Positions 34,021 to 44,399 of a stretch of DNA of 64,000 nucleotides are shown here, piece by piece. How positions within the stretch are numbered: the stretch's first letter is position 1; each line of letters starts with the position of its first letter. The DNA lies in the NCBI GenBank assembly GCA_016648135.1, contig JADDOH010004269.1:1-64000 (forward strand). Reading direction: 5' to 3'. This DNA comes from Agrypnia vestita. Its lineage: Eukaryota > Arthropoda > Insecta > Trichoptera > Phryganeidae. The translations under genes and the position numbers were made by a program. The notes under the pieces are model-generated. The model made no database searches. It was given only the letters and a program-made list of their open reading frames with translations, and was not told the DNA's origin.

Positions 34021-37000
34021 ATGGTGAGTTATTGAAATCCAGCATTTTCATGCGATTTTAATCATAAATAACGAATTTCGTGCTACCATTAGTTGCTTTA
34101 GCGTATATTCGACACCACCACACTGTTTTGTGATATTATTTTTGTGTTTTTCGTGTAGTTAAATCTTGAAGTTTGCCCAATTAGTTGTTGAGGTTAAGGC
34201 GACGTGGGAAAGAATGACACCGAAGCGTTGATTTTCGGTATTTCTTTGTTTTCTAAAGTTTCTGACTTTTCTTTTGATTCGAATCTCTATGTGTCGAATT
34301 CTCATCTTTATCCAGTTCGTAATCGTAGTATTCAAAACTTTCAAATCACGAATTTAGGAAATTTTTGTCTATTATTAAATTTAACATGAAATTTGTTGAA
34401 CGGCATGTTAGATCCAAACTTTTTTTTTTAATCCCGGCTCCAAATTTGGATAAAATTATTGTTGCCGGATTGTTGTTGTGGCCAGATTAATTAATTATAT
34501 TTATTATACTATGCGTCTTATTCCACCATATTCAAAACACTGATGTGCTTTCGTTACTGGGCCAAATAAAATTCAATATCCCTTCCCGCAGACTCAGAAA
34601 TAATGAAGTGGTGTTCTTTAGCCATCATAGGACTAATTATGGATTCCATGCTCCTATCTCACGGTTATGTTGTCTTATAAACTCAAGACAGGATCTGGAC
34701 TTCTTTGGTGTAAGTCTGTCCAGATTCAAACAATCTCTGATTAGATAGTCCAGATCTTGTTTCTGATGTACTTTATGATGTTCATGTTATGTATTATATT
34801 TTATTGGACTATGTCCATTAATTTCAATAAATAAATAAATCTTTTAGTAATTACCTAGAGGTGTGGTATTTGTTTTAACCAATGGCATACTTAAGTGGTT
34901 GATAATTTCTTACAGCCTTTCGAGCGTTTCGTGCAGTCGGGCCGTGTAGCCCTGGTGTCGGATGGCCCAGACAAGGGCAAGCTGGTGACCATAGTGGATG
35001 TCATCGACCAGACACGCGTCCTGGTAGACGGACCCTGCACCAATGTGCAGAGGAAAGTGAGTAAAGGATTTTTATTATTAAGTAATTTATTTGCGTACTG
35101 TAGAAATTTTATTTTTGATTTTCAAGTAAACCCGAAATTACTGGATAGATATTGATTGTATTGACACCTTAATTGTGAAGCCCAAGTAACAAATAAGTAT
35201 TTTTTTTATCAAATATTTTTACGTTTTCATGAGAATATATTAAAATATTTATGTGCAAAATACTAAAATTAAAAATGACCAATTTGTTAGTTATGGAACT
35301 TTACATAGGGAGATATGTGCAACACAAATAATAAATATTAAAAAATATATTTTTTATTTTAAATGAGACACTAACAAAATACTACTAGGTACAGAAAGAA
35401 ATATGTGGGGTATAAAACCGACGGCAGCAATATCCAAAAAAAATTTTATGCAGTCATTGAAGACTTGAAGAAGAAGAAGACATTGAAGAAGAAGAAGAAG
35501 CCAATTTATAATGTACTGAATTCAAGATTTTATAGGTGACATAGCCTATAAATTTATAGGAAACATGATTCGGAAGGAATAGATACATAAAATCTAGAAG
35601 AGGCACGTTGACAAATTTTGAAATAATCTTCTATATTGTTGATACACGTCTATTATTACCGAAAATAGTATGATTTCAGTAATAAACTAAGTTTTTTACG
35701 CAAATAATTCATTTTCATCTACCTATTTTTAATTTCGCATGAAAACGCCCGCCGGCGTCGTGGCGTCTATGTGAAAAAAATTGCATTGTGTCTATGACAA
35801 CAGTTAAGAAACACTGAAGGTTACTTTGGCGTTTCACCAATTTATTTTCATCATCATATCAAACAATTTATACAAAAATTTATGTTTTTCCTTAGCATTT
35901 ACTATTTCTACTGATAGAACATCTGGTCCTTAGTTTAAGCATAAGTCTTAAAGTGTTACCACATTCATCAGCATATGCCAATATCATCATGTGTTTCCAC
36001 ACATCCTTCATCACCAGCTTCTCCAACTTTCCAGGGCTTAAGGATCAACCAGCTGCAGCTGACCAAGCTGCGCCTGAAGTTCCCCTACTCCGGCTCCACC
36101 AGAGTGGTGCGCAAGGCGTGGCAGGACAACAACACCAGCGACAAGTGGGCAGAGACCAAATGGGCCAAGCGACTTGAAGCCAAGGAGAAGCGTGCGAACA
36201 TGAGCGACCTGGACAGGTTTAAGCTGCAAGTGGCCCGTCGCCAGCGCAACAAGCTGAGGACACAGGCCTTCACCGCCCTCAAGGCTAGAGGTATGTTGTC
36301 GCAAGTTCTTCGTACTCTCAAGTAGCGGTAGTATAATATTGCCAATCCGATACAACATCAAATTATTAGATCCGATGCTGGAAAATTTGCCGTATTGAAC
36401 TATCTTTGGTTACCTGTCTGATACGCAAGTAGCTTGTTGGTGTAGTGGTTATGACTCCCGTCTAGTAATCCAGTGGTGAGTGGTTTGAGCCCCATTCTGG
36501 GACACCAGCAAGTTAGTTATATTTTCAAGCGTAAGCGTGAAAAGTAAGAAAATTGGTGCGACATTTATTCCCTGTTTGATATCTCTATTAAAAATAAAAC
36601 ATATTTTGTCACCTTGGTTATCTGGTCCACTGATCTTTGTTTGGATCGCGGTGCCGAATAAAAATTATGACCTACCTTTAAATTAATACATTTTTTAAAT
36701 ATGTGAACATGACCAACGTGATAATTGTTTTGTGCTGTGAATAATAGAACGAATTGGTGGTTTCCTAGAATGATTATCAAACCTACTGATCAGTGGGAAA
36801 TTTTTTTACAAGCAAGTAAGCCATAAGTTTCTATTTGTTTTTATAATGTTCCCTCACATTATATGAAACAAATATACAGTGTCTCATAGCTAGTAGCAAA
36901 AACTTTACCGGTGGATTCCTGCCTTGATAATGAATTGAAAATGTTCAAGCAACAGTTACCTAATATCAATAGTTATGAAGATATGCAATATAAAAGTTTG

Positions 37001-37856
37001 CATCTTGTTTTCAATATTTCTGACTTCTTTTTTGCTAAAAGTTGCCCTATCTACGATCATCACATATCTACATCACTATAAACTATCATTGCAGTAACTT
37101 ATATGGATAATTGTTTATGAAAAATCAATAACAGAGTAAAATGATAAAAACCTTGTAAAAATAGTAAATGGCTTTTTTTTTACTAATCAAAAAAGTCTTT
37201 TTATGTGAAAATGTTGATTTATGGTGTAAGGGGCTAAAAATATTACAAATAATCAGGGTTTAATCTACCACAAAATTAACATTTTGAGACTTTTGGGTTT
37301 GAAAATTTCGAATTATGGAGAATTTAGAGTTATCTGGTTTCGAATTAGTGGTGTTATGCTGTATTAGTCTAATAAACACATTTTTTCTGCTGCAAAATAA
37401 CCGCATTTAATTTACTTCAAAAGTATTACTAATTTTGACTAAAGTTGTACAGGAATGCCAAATATGTTAATGATTTTAATATTTGATACACTAAGGGCCT
37501 GTTATTTGATCAGAAGTTAGAGTTAAGCAATAAGTGTAGATTTTTACGAAAACGGGTGTTTTGATTGGTGGTGAATGCAAAAATCTATGCTTTTTTCTTA
37601 ACTATTACTCTTACTTCTGATCAAACAACAGGCCCTTAGGACCTGCAAAAGCATTGTGGAAAGGTTTCAAATTAAGGAATACATTTTATTTTAGATTGAT
37701 AGTCCAGTATAGTAATGTCCTTAACTTTTTCACTTTAAACTTGCAGCTTCCAAGAACGGAGTATTGTTCGGCAAGAAGAGCATCCCCAAGAAGCCACGCA
37801 AAGCACCACGCACCAAGAAGCCCGTGGACAAGAAAAAAGTTGCCGCCAAGAAGTGA
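34021..37856 (+). CDS. RpL14: 60S ribosomal protein L14 (eL14)
   Basis: Exons are 34021-34023 (only the ATG), 34916-35056, 36035-36290 and 37747-37856, joining to 169 aa; all introns are GT-AG. Exon 2 encodes [15 protein letters not shown] ... [15 protein letters not shown], the conserved KOW-like N-terminal domain. Exon 3 encodes [37 protein letters not shown] and [16 protein letters not shown]. Exon 4 is the Lys-rich tail ([22 protein letters not shown]). Length and motifs agree with insect RpL14 (about 166 aa in Drosophila). The protein binds 28S rRNA in the large subunit. A start codon alone in exon 1 is common in ribosomal protein genes. Its codons are GC-rich compared with surroundings, as expected for high expression. 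Introns hold a LINE fragment, MITE arms and a SINE. Confidence 0.97.
34540..34835 (+). pseudogene. LINE C-terminal fragment in RpL14 intron 1
   Basis: The plus-strand frame [36 protein letters not shown] and [15 protein letters not shown] matches the tail of Jockey/R1-like reverse transcriptases (LL..I.F..P....R......P..RTNY....P..R). It ends in ATTTCAATAAATAAATAAATC. It is severely 5'-truncated and in the same orientation as RpL14. Confidence 0.7.
35402..35600. repeat. Partial ATATGTGGGG MITE in RpL14 intron 2
   Basis: Starts ATATGTGGGGTATAAAA and shares the TATAAATTTATAGGAAACAT region with the element at 5793-6050. A GAAGAA-rich expansion interrupts it at 35466-35502. Confidence 0.6.
36430..36599 (+). 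mobile_element. tRNA-derived SINE in RpL14 intron 3
   Basis: Same family as 23523-23716: TAGCTTGTTGGTGTAGTGG head, GACACCAGCAAGTTAGTTAT and TTTGATATCTCTATTAAAAA tail. The B-box is degraded (GGTTTGAGCCCC), so this is an older copy. Same orientation as the host gene. Confidence 0.8.
36880..37115. repeat. Fold-back MITE arm in RpL14 intron 3
   Basis: ACAGTGTCTCATAGCTAGTAG, then GTGGATTCCTGCCTTGATAA, ATATCAATAGTTATGAAGAT and AACTATCATTGCAGTAACTT match one arm of the family. Confidence 0.7.
37492..37638. mobile_element. 147-bp MITE, TAAGGGCC ends
   Basis: TAAGGGCCTGTTATTTGATC at the left is inverted at the right (GATCAAACAACAGGCCCTTA). Arms of about 35 bp surround a core ending GCAAAAATCTATGCTTTTTT. 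It lies in RpL14 intron 3, about 110 bp before exon 4. Confidence 0.8.
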
Positions 37857-37870
37857 TTGCTTAATTATTA

Positions 37871-37876
37871 AATAAA
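37871..37876 (+). terminator. RpL14: RpL14 polyadenylation signal
   Basis: AATAAA lies 15 nt after the stop codon and is followed about 25 nt later by a T-rich stretch (CTTCTTTTATTTC), consistent with a very short 3' UTR, as usual for ribosomal protein mRNAs. Confidence 0.7.
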
Positions 37877-38187
37877 TTTTAAAACTATAAACTTCTTTTA
37901 TTTCACTAATGCCGATCTATCATTATTGCATCCTTATTGCCAATGATTACTTTCATTGAATTATTTGAGTTTTGTATCTTGCAATTCACGAGATAGTTCG
38001 TTCAAAAATGAAGTCTGAGCTCAAATACAAATCGACGAATAATGTCTGATATATTAAAATGAAGCAAATGATATCCTAGAAACCAGGATATTATATCCTT
38101 GAAATTCAAACAATAACAAAATGTATGTCTAGCAAAAGTGATTTTTGTATGATTCATTGTGTTTCTGTATGTGTACTATCCAATGAT

Positions 38188-38333
38188 TTAGTGCCCGTTG
38201 TTTGATCAGGAGTAAGTCGTAATTAAGAAAAAGCAGATTTTTTTTAGTTTTCCACCAATCAAAACACTCGTTTTCGTAAAAATTATTTTTTTTTTGCTTA
38301 ACTATTACTGCTGATCAAACAACCTGCCCTATA
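38188..38333. mobile_element. MITE copy just downstream of RpL14
   Basis: Same family as 37492-37638: GTGCCCGTTGTTTGATCAGG at the left and TGATCAAACAACCTGCCCTA at the right. The core has an expanded T-run. Confidence 0.75.
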
Positions 38334-38604
38334 GTATTGACCAACATTAAGGGATCACACCACCTTTTTCTAAAATTTTTTTTTTTTTTTACTTTATCTT
38401 ATACCTCGAACTTACGAATGCTAAGAATAATTAAGAGTCATCAAAAAAAAAGAAAAATAAGTAATTTTAAGAGTGGCAGGTGAATTTTTAAATGAATTAC
38501 ATTATTCTTTCTTTCAGACTGGTGTATATATCTCAATTTTTATATTCTCAATCTCAATAGCTGATTTTGTTCAAATTTTGCACATGTCTTTTAATATTTA
38601 ACAT

Positions 38605-38849
38605 TCGGCCGTATTCTGAAAAAACTATTATTGCTATTTCTGTATCTTAACAGTTATTGTATAACATTTTAATGCCGCCAATTTTGAAGTTTTAGGTTTG
38701 ACAGGTATGAAATTAATGAATTCAATCAATTTGAAAGCTCATTTTTCATAATTGTGAATAACTTAACGTCAAAATTGGCAGCATTACAATTTTATACAAT
38801 AACTGTCAAGACACAGAAATAGCAATATTGCTTATTTCAGAGTGGCCGA
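38605..38849. mobile_element. 245-bp MITE with TCGGCC ends
   Basis: TCGGCCGTATTCTGAAAAAA at the left is inverted at the right (about TTATTTCAGAGTGGCCGA). The arms are alignable for about 80 bp (AACAGTTATTGTATAA with TTATACAATAACTGT; GCCGCCAATTTTGA with TCAAAATTGGCAGC). A partial arm of the same family lies in the Helitron at about 15640-15715. Confidence 0.75.
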
Positions 38850-39164
38850 TTATCTATGATGAATTTTCAAGAGAAAATAACTATTTTCGAATTAATTTCA
38901 TCTGCATAAATAAATATCAATTTTTGCAAGACCATCATTTGACGAGAAAATAAATAAATTTTTCATTTCACTCAAACCCTGGTGACATTACCTTCGCGAG
39001 CTGTGCGCGTCACGGAGAAGGATCTTTGTGGGACAGCACACAACTCCGCCATTTTGAAATTTTAAAAATAATTTACTAATGAAAAATATTAGTAAAATGA
39101 GTTTTCAATGAAATATTTTGAATTTGAATGTATTTTTCGATGCCTCAGCTGCCTTTTTTTTCAT

Positions 39165-39370
39165 AATCGATATAAGTTACTGTAATGATAGTCCTACGTT
39201 TTACAAAAAATAAGTCAGAAATATTGAAAAAAAAAAATGCAAACTTTGACGTCGCATATCTCCATAACTATTGATATTAGGTCATGGTAGCTTGAACATT
39301 TTCGACTCATAATCAAGGCAGGAATATAGTCCCGCGAGGTTATTAATGTTTTCCAAATAACCCTGTATAG
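39165..39370. repeat. Fold-back MITE, half copy
   Basis: ATAATCGATATAAGTTACTG through AAATAAGTCAGAAATATTGA to AATAACCCTGTATA; one arm only. Confidence 0.75.
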
Positions 39371-39374
39371 CGGG

Positions 39375-40135
39375 TTCGACACTAGTAGTTTTGGGAGAAA
39401 AAATTGAGTTTCGAGGCTGCCAGCAAAGGTCTCGGCTTTGTCGGAGAAACTTTGAAGAGTAAACTATGCCGCTTAAGCATTTTAGGGGGGTTATGTGTAG
39501 TTTGGGCTTGCGAAGAAATTTTGATGCCTCCTAGAAGGTTTTTCTGTCATCTTCTAGGGAGGTAATGAACCATGCTATCGGTCATTTCGGAGGGTTTCGA
39601 GGGAAGTTTTGACTCCAAATTTTGAGCCAAATGGTTCATGAAGTACTTGTCGATTAGGTCACCGTAGCGTTGCCAATCTTTGCGGGCTCTATTTTTTTGC
39701 CTGATGAAGTTTTTTATATTCTCGGGGAGATCGGGTATCATTTGGAATCTGTTTTGTGGCTGCGCTAATAGCTGAGTAATTTGAATTTGTAAAACCGTCA
39801 GCTGCCGGATTTAGACTTTCTGCGTCTGGGAATTATTTCCCTAGAAGTTTGGGTAGCCACATAATTTTGCTTCTCGCGGGTTCAATGGGAAAACGTCATC
39901 TGCTAGGAAGAGTAAAACTGGGTTATGGTCGGAGGATAGTTTGCTCAATGACTTAAGTGAGTATTTGTTTGAATAATTTTTTGTGATTATTACGTCGATG
40001 AAGACCGGATTACTCTGATTTGCCAGGAAAAAGTGGGTTGGTCTAGAGCATCTATTGAGATTTTGTTGATTAGGCCGGTGTAGGGTGGAAGCGAGTTTCG
40101 CTAGTTGGAATTTGGGCCGAGCGGTGATAACACAG
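39375..40135 (-). pseudogene. Jockey-like LINE endonuclease/linker fragment
   Basis: The minus strand reads, with stops, NPLFPGKS-like, FIDVIITKNYSNKYSLKSLS, then KLSSDHNPVLLFL, the SDHxP active-site motif that ends the APE-type endonuclease of non-LTR elements. It continues with NFIRQKNRARKDWQRYGDL, the usual linker before the RT domain. RT itself is absent. The frame is intact only in pieces (for example 39547-39741). Confidence 0.7.
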
Positions 40136-40421
40136 TAAAAGTCACAAGTTAAAGAAAACAGTTTTCAATATTTATTTATTGCAATAGTTTTTTATTTCTT
40201 GCTGAAATGTAAATTTGTATTTACAATGCCTATATTTAATTTTGCCTTTAGTTTTGCTTTATAAGGTTTACAATCTCATTAAAATCACGGAGCAAAGAGT
40301 ATTGTCCACTTTACCCAGAATAAAACCACACTGCGCAGTATCATTTACACTCTTCACTTTTATCACATTTCTCGTTCTCCCTAATGTTAAACACAAATCT
40401 TTTGTGATATCACAGATGCTT

Positions 40422-42325
40422 TTAATGTCTAACCCTAACCTGAGCGTGGACAGTCTGGTGCTTTTTTAGCAAACTTAACACCATAAAGCAGTACCCGCAG
40501 TCATCACAAACAAAAGGCTTTTCCCCAGTATGGATGCGAGAGTGTTTGGCTAGATGTTCCACATCGCGACACGCGTACCCGCACACTCCGCACGTGGGCG
40601 GATCCGGACCCGCATGCTCCATCTTGTGGCGGTTCAACTCGTCTAACTGAAAGCAAACATATCCACACGCGTCGCACGCATGACGCAAACGTCCATGTGT
40701 ACGTTTGTGTTTTTTCAGATGGCTCATCTGTCGAGAACGATAGGAACATTGGTCGCATGCGAATGGTTTGGCCCCAGCATGCGTTAATTTGTGTAACTTG
40801 AGGTTTCCGGGGCGTGCACACGCGTAATCGCACACGTCACACTTGTGAGGTCTAGCACCGCTATGCACGAGAGAATGTTCTTTTAGGCTTCCTGGTTGGA
40901 TGCAAGTAAAGGAGCAGAGGTGGCAGGAATAAGGACGTACGCCAGAATGTGTCAACTTGTGCTTGCGCAAGTTGCTGGGCCGCGTACACGTGTACACACA
41001 TTGATCGCAGCGGTAGGCCATGACGCCAGCATGCGCCTGTTTGTGCTCGCGCAGCACGCTTTGCTTGATGCAGGAGTACGGGCACACGTCACATTTAAAG
41101 GGCTTTTCTTGCATGTGCGTGAGGCGGTGGCGCTTGAGGCTGTTGAGAAAAGCGCACGAGTAGGTGCAGAGATCGCATTTGAACGGACGCTCCCCGCCAT
41201 GGATACAGCGGTGCTTGTTGAGGTTACCCAGCAGATCAGTGGTGTACGGACACTCATCGCACGATAACACTTGGGCACCCTCCACTTCGGGCTTCAGCTC
41301 CATCCGCACATCGCCATCCCACTGCTGAAAAATGTTTATATTATTATGGAGGTGTTCACGTCATCCTAAGGGAATGCAGAGTTATGTATGTATGTACTTG
41401 TTTCTAGACATGATAACATCTTTCTCTCCAATGTTAGCCATTACTTCAATTGATCAGTGATAACTTTGTTAGTAATTTGAAATCGCCATCTTGTTATTTT
41501 GAGGTTTACAAAGCAGGTACATTTTTGCACAATCTTTTAAACAAATATTCTAAATGTTCCGATTATAAATTACTTCACATTAAACTCGAGTTACGATTTT
41601 CTTTATAGCACCTTTGTTGGCCTTGTTTTGGTGCACTAAGATGAAATTTCTGTAATAGACAAAGAAATCGAAAAAATGATATCTATGAATGAATTATTCA
41701 ACGAGATAAATTCTGCCTAAATTAAATCACAAAATTGATATGCAGATATCCATATTAGTATAACTATAAAATGCAATGGAAATGCTATAAATATAACAAA
41801 TAGACAATTGCTGTGTGGTATGAAATTAATTTAAAATGAAAGGTATCATAATAATGTAATTTTTTTATATATACGATGTCTCATAGCTAATAGCAGAAAC
41901 TAGGGGAAGTCAGAAATACTGAAAAAAAAAATGCAAACTTTTATGCTGTTCTCCTTAATTGTTGACATTTTCTTTTCAAAATTGAATGCAGAAGACCTCC
42001 CCCGCAAGAAGTTCTTGCCACCAGCTAAGAGACACTCGTATGTATTTGATATTTGATATTGAACAGTGCTTGTGTGATTATTGTCAGAATTAAATGGCAA
42101 TCATACAATATCTAATAATCATACAATCATCAATATACAATCATATATCACTTCGATAGTAGTGTCTCGTTCCAACCTTTCATTACGTTGTTTTTGAGGG
42201 ATTACTCAGGATTGAAAGATATTGATACCTCAATTTTTACACCGTCTGGGATGCACGGCGTCCATTCGTCTGTAGTCTCTGGGAAAACTGCTCCTCTCCC
42301 GTCATCCGGGTTACTGGCACTAGTT
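40422..42325 (-). CDS. C2H2 zinc-finger protein, 3' two exons
   Basis: Visible exons are 42229-42325 (acceptor CTTACAG, donor GTATCA) and 40422-41324 (acceptor TTTTTCAG). Exon 42229-42325 encodes SNPDDGRGAVFPETTDEWTP and ends in VKIE at phase 0, joining directly to QWDGDVRMELKPEVEG. Ten C-x2-C-x12-H-x3-H fingers follow (CDECPYTTDLLGNL, CDLCTYSCAFLNSL ... CDDCGYCFMVLSLL), separated by G-[AE]-[KR]-P-type linkers, then a short AQVRVRH tail. VKIE and LKPE are psi-K-x-E motifs. The first exon or exons lie further upstream (higher coordinates) and were not found; the exon entered at 42325 needs two bases from it. Codon usage is GC-rich, unlike the AT-rich gene at 18.7 kb. Probable nuclear DNA-binding protein. 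Confidence 0.8.
41326..42228 (-). other. Intron of the 40.4-kb zinc-finger gene
   Basis: AT-rich and without recognised genes. A fragment of the fold-back MITE lies at about 41870-41960 (GTCTCATAGCTAATAGCAGAA). Confidence 0.5.
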
Positions 42326-42351
42326 CTGTAAGTCGTAAAATACATTGTTAA

Positions 42352-43569
42352 GGGGTTACGTGTAGTCAGGATTAAAAAAAAAATTAAATATATTTTTTTG
42401 TATTTTCTTAAAGTAAAATGTTTCAAAAATATTGTGTGAAAATATCAACTCTATCCGGTTATTAGTTTTAGAGATGTCCAACGATAACTGTAGGGCCCTC
42501 TACTGCCGTCCGCGTGTCAGTGCGGATAAAACTAATAACCGCCAGCCGGGCTGACAAACGGGGCGGCTGCTACGGAACAAGGTTTTTACCTGATTAATTC
42601 TGAGAATAATGTACGAAATTTCTTTTATACTTCTACTTTTAGTCATAAGACCCATTAGGCTAACTGAGATTTGATTTAGTGTTAGTATTTCAGTGGCCGT
42701 GAAACCGAGCAGTCAATAGGTAGTTGTGCGTGTATTATAATCATTTTCAAAAATTTATAATGAGATGTCATGAAGGTACGCAAGGAATATTAATGATTGC
42801 CGATGCAATAGGATTAAATTGTGGGCCTAATGCACACCGGTATGCTGAAAAACTCGATATAGAGCGCATAAAGATTGCTGACCAATGTGCAAATCAGGTC
42901 ACCCGAGAAGGCATAATAAGAGGTAGACAAAAACAAATCGACATCTTGGATGCTTACACATCGGCAGAAGATCTATTATATGCAGCAGAAATAGACGACC
43001 CTACGTAAGTAATTTATAAAATTGTATTTGTATTAATTATTTATGTATAAAACTTTAAACGCGTTTTTCTCAAAAAAATGTTTTCAAAACGGTAACCACG
43101 ATATTTTAAAAACTACTCGACAGATTTAAATGAAATTTAAGCATCATATTTTAGGCATTAAAAACTTGTGTTTAATCGAAAGATTTTTTTTTCGACTTTT
43201 TTTTTTTTATAAATAATAAATGAGTGATTTTTCCCCTCAAAATACATAATTAAGCTTACAAAGACTGACATTTTGCTAAATTTGAAAAAAAAATAAAAAA
43301 GCTTTGATTAAGCACAAGATAAACTATTGGACTACTAATTTTTTTGTTTCATTAAATTTAGATAAACCACTAAGAAGCACTGATGGTCACCGCGAGGCAC
43401 TATTTGCAAGACAGGGGTCAAGAATCGAGCTTCTATCGTGGTCCAGTATTAATAATTTTATTTGAAATTTTCGGTTTAGTTACTTAAAATATAGGGTAAA
43501 CATTACACAACCCTTTAAAAATTTTTTTTTGAAAATGTCTTTTTTTGCGCCTCTGATTACACATACCCC
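42352..43569. mobile_element. TTAA-flanked, Kolobok-like transposon relic
   Basis: TTAA at 42348-42351 and 43570-43573 flanks inverted ends GGGGTTACGTGTAGTCAG (left) and, read inverted, GGGGTATGTGTAATCAGAGG (right). The element is 1218 bp and contains a transposase-like C-terminal frame (42724-43008). TTAA duplication is shared by piggyBac and Kolobok elements; the protein resemblance favours Kolobok, but this is from memory only. It sits 22 bp upstream of the splice acceptor of the zinc-finger exon at 42325. Confidence 0.65.
42724..43008 (+). pseudogene. Transposase C-terminal fragment
   Basis: The frame GILMIADAIGLNCGPNAHRY, DIERIKIADQCAN and RGRQKQIDILDAY resembles the C-terminal segment common to a group of insect DNA-transposon proteins, with a short small-residue-rich G-x-x-x-G/P block and then a basic 'RI..AE......R..RR' helix. 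Only about 80 codons remain. CCTACGTAAGT at the end could be a splice donor. No catalytic residues are present. Confidence 0.45.
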
Positions 43570-43664
43570 TTAAAAACAAAATAAATTAAAGGCAAAGAGA
43601 ACTCGTTCACAGTCTTATCAAATCAATGGCACAAGCCAACAATTTTTTTTTTGGATTAATGCCA

Positions 43665-43790
43665 TACAGTAAAACCCCGTTAATTCAAACCCCGATAATT
43701 TGAAATTTTCCAAAATTGTAATTCCTGAATGTTAATTTCATAGTAGATTAACCCCGATAATCCGAAAACCCCGGTAATTCGAAATAATTT
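43665..43790. repeat. pogo/Tigger-like terminus
   Basis: CAGTAAAACCCCGTTAATTC followed by repeated CCCCGATAAT-CGAAA units resembles pogo/Tigger subterminal sequence. Only one end was found. Confidence 0.4.
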
Positions 43791-43964
43791 TTAACACCTT
43801 GCGCCATAAATTATTATATTTTAGTTCACAATCCGAAATTTTCTTGAAATTTGTCAAAATTGAAAAAATATTGATATTGTTTCGTAAGTGAGAACAACAC
43901 TCATATATGTCAAAATTGGGTACTTTAGCAATCTTTGTACTATAGCATAATAAATATTGCAGTT

Positions 43965-44170
43965 TCGAAATGATTTGTTATCTTGATGAAATATGCAAAA
44001 TAGACATGTCCTTAGGTTTTCACGGCCGTTCAGAATCTTCTGTGTATAGTTTTCTGGGATATTCTGCCGTGTGTATATGACTTCTCTGGCCAACGTTTCG
44101 GATCCCATTGCAGGGTCCATCATCAGGGCTGATGTGATGAGTGAGTGTTGAAGTGTAGGTTAAGTATTTC
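43965..44170 (-). repeat. Retroelement-like fragment with CTGATGA...GAAA core
   Basis: On the minus strand CCTGATGATGGACCCTGCAA and TGGGATCCGAAACGTTGG are followed by a short frame ending in NGRENLRTC. This is a recurrent repeat in insect genomes. The CTGATGA (44120-44126) and GAAA (44096-44099) boxes bracket a GGACCC/GGGATCC stem, as in hammerhead ribozymes of Penelope-like elements. Tandem copies of a GCAATACCGTACCGAAGTCA-type unit follow at about 44175-44255. Confidence 0.5.
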
Positions 44171-44324
44171 CTTGCAATACCGTACCGAAGTCAGGGTGTC
44201 TCCAAATTTGTGTTATGTTAAATACTGGATTGCAGTACCGTGTCGAAAGCAAGGTGTGTGTCTTCATTAGTGTTTTATATATCTACTAACGGATGTCGGA
44301 CTGTGCGGATCGTCTATTTAGTTT

Positions 44325-44389
44325 GTTAGATTTGGCTCTTATGATGTGCCGTATCTGACATACGGCACATCATAAGAGCCAAATCTAAC
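44325..44389. repeat. Perfect 30-bp hairpin, 5-nt loop
   Basis: Arms 44325-44354 and 44360-44389 are exactly complementary (GTTAGATTTGGCTCTTATGA start), with loop CTGAC. Perfect arms and a tiny loop indicate a recent origin. Confidence 0.85.
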
Positions 44390-44399
44390 ATATACTGCA

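Noticed and set aside
40896..41278. Plus- and minus-strand frames of 108-123 codons overlapping the ten-finger exon
   Set aside because: Shadows in other frames of a GC-rich finger array; the C2H2 frame explains the sequence.
41307..41309. Start of the ten-finger protein at this GTG
   Set aside because: It lies inside an exon whose frame continues to the acceptor at 41324 and joins in phase to the VKIE exon.
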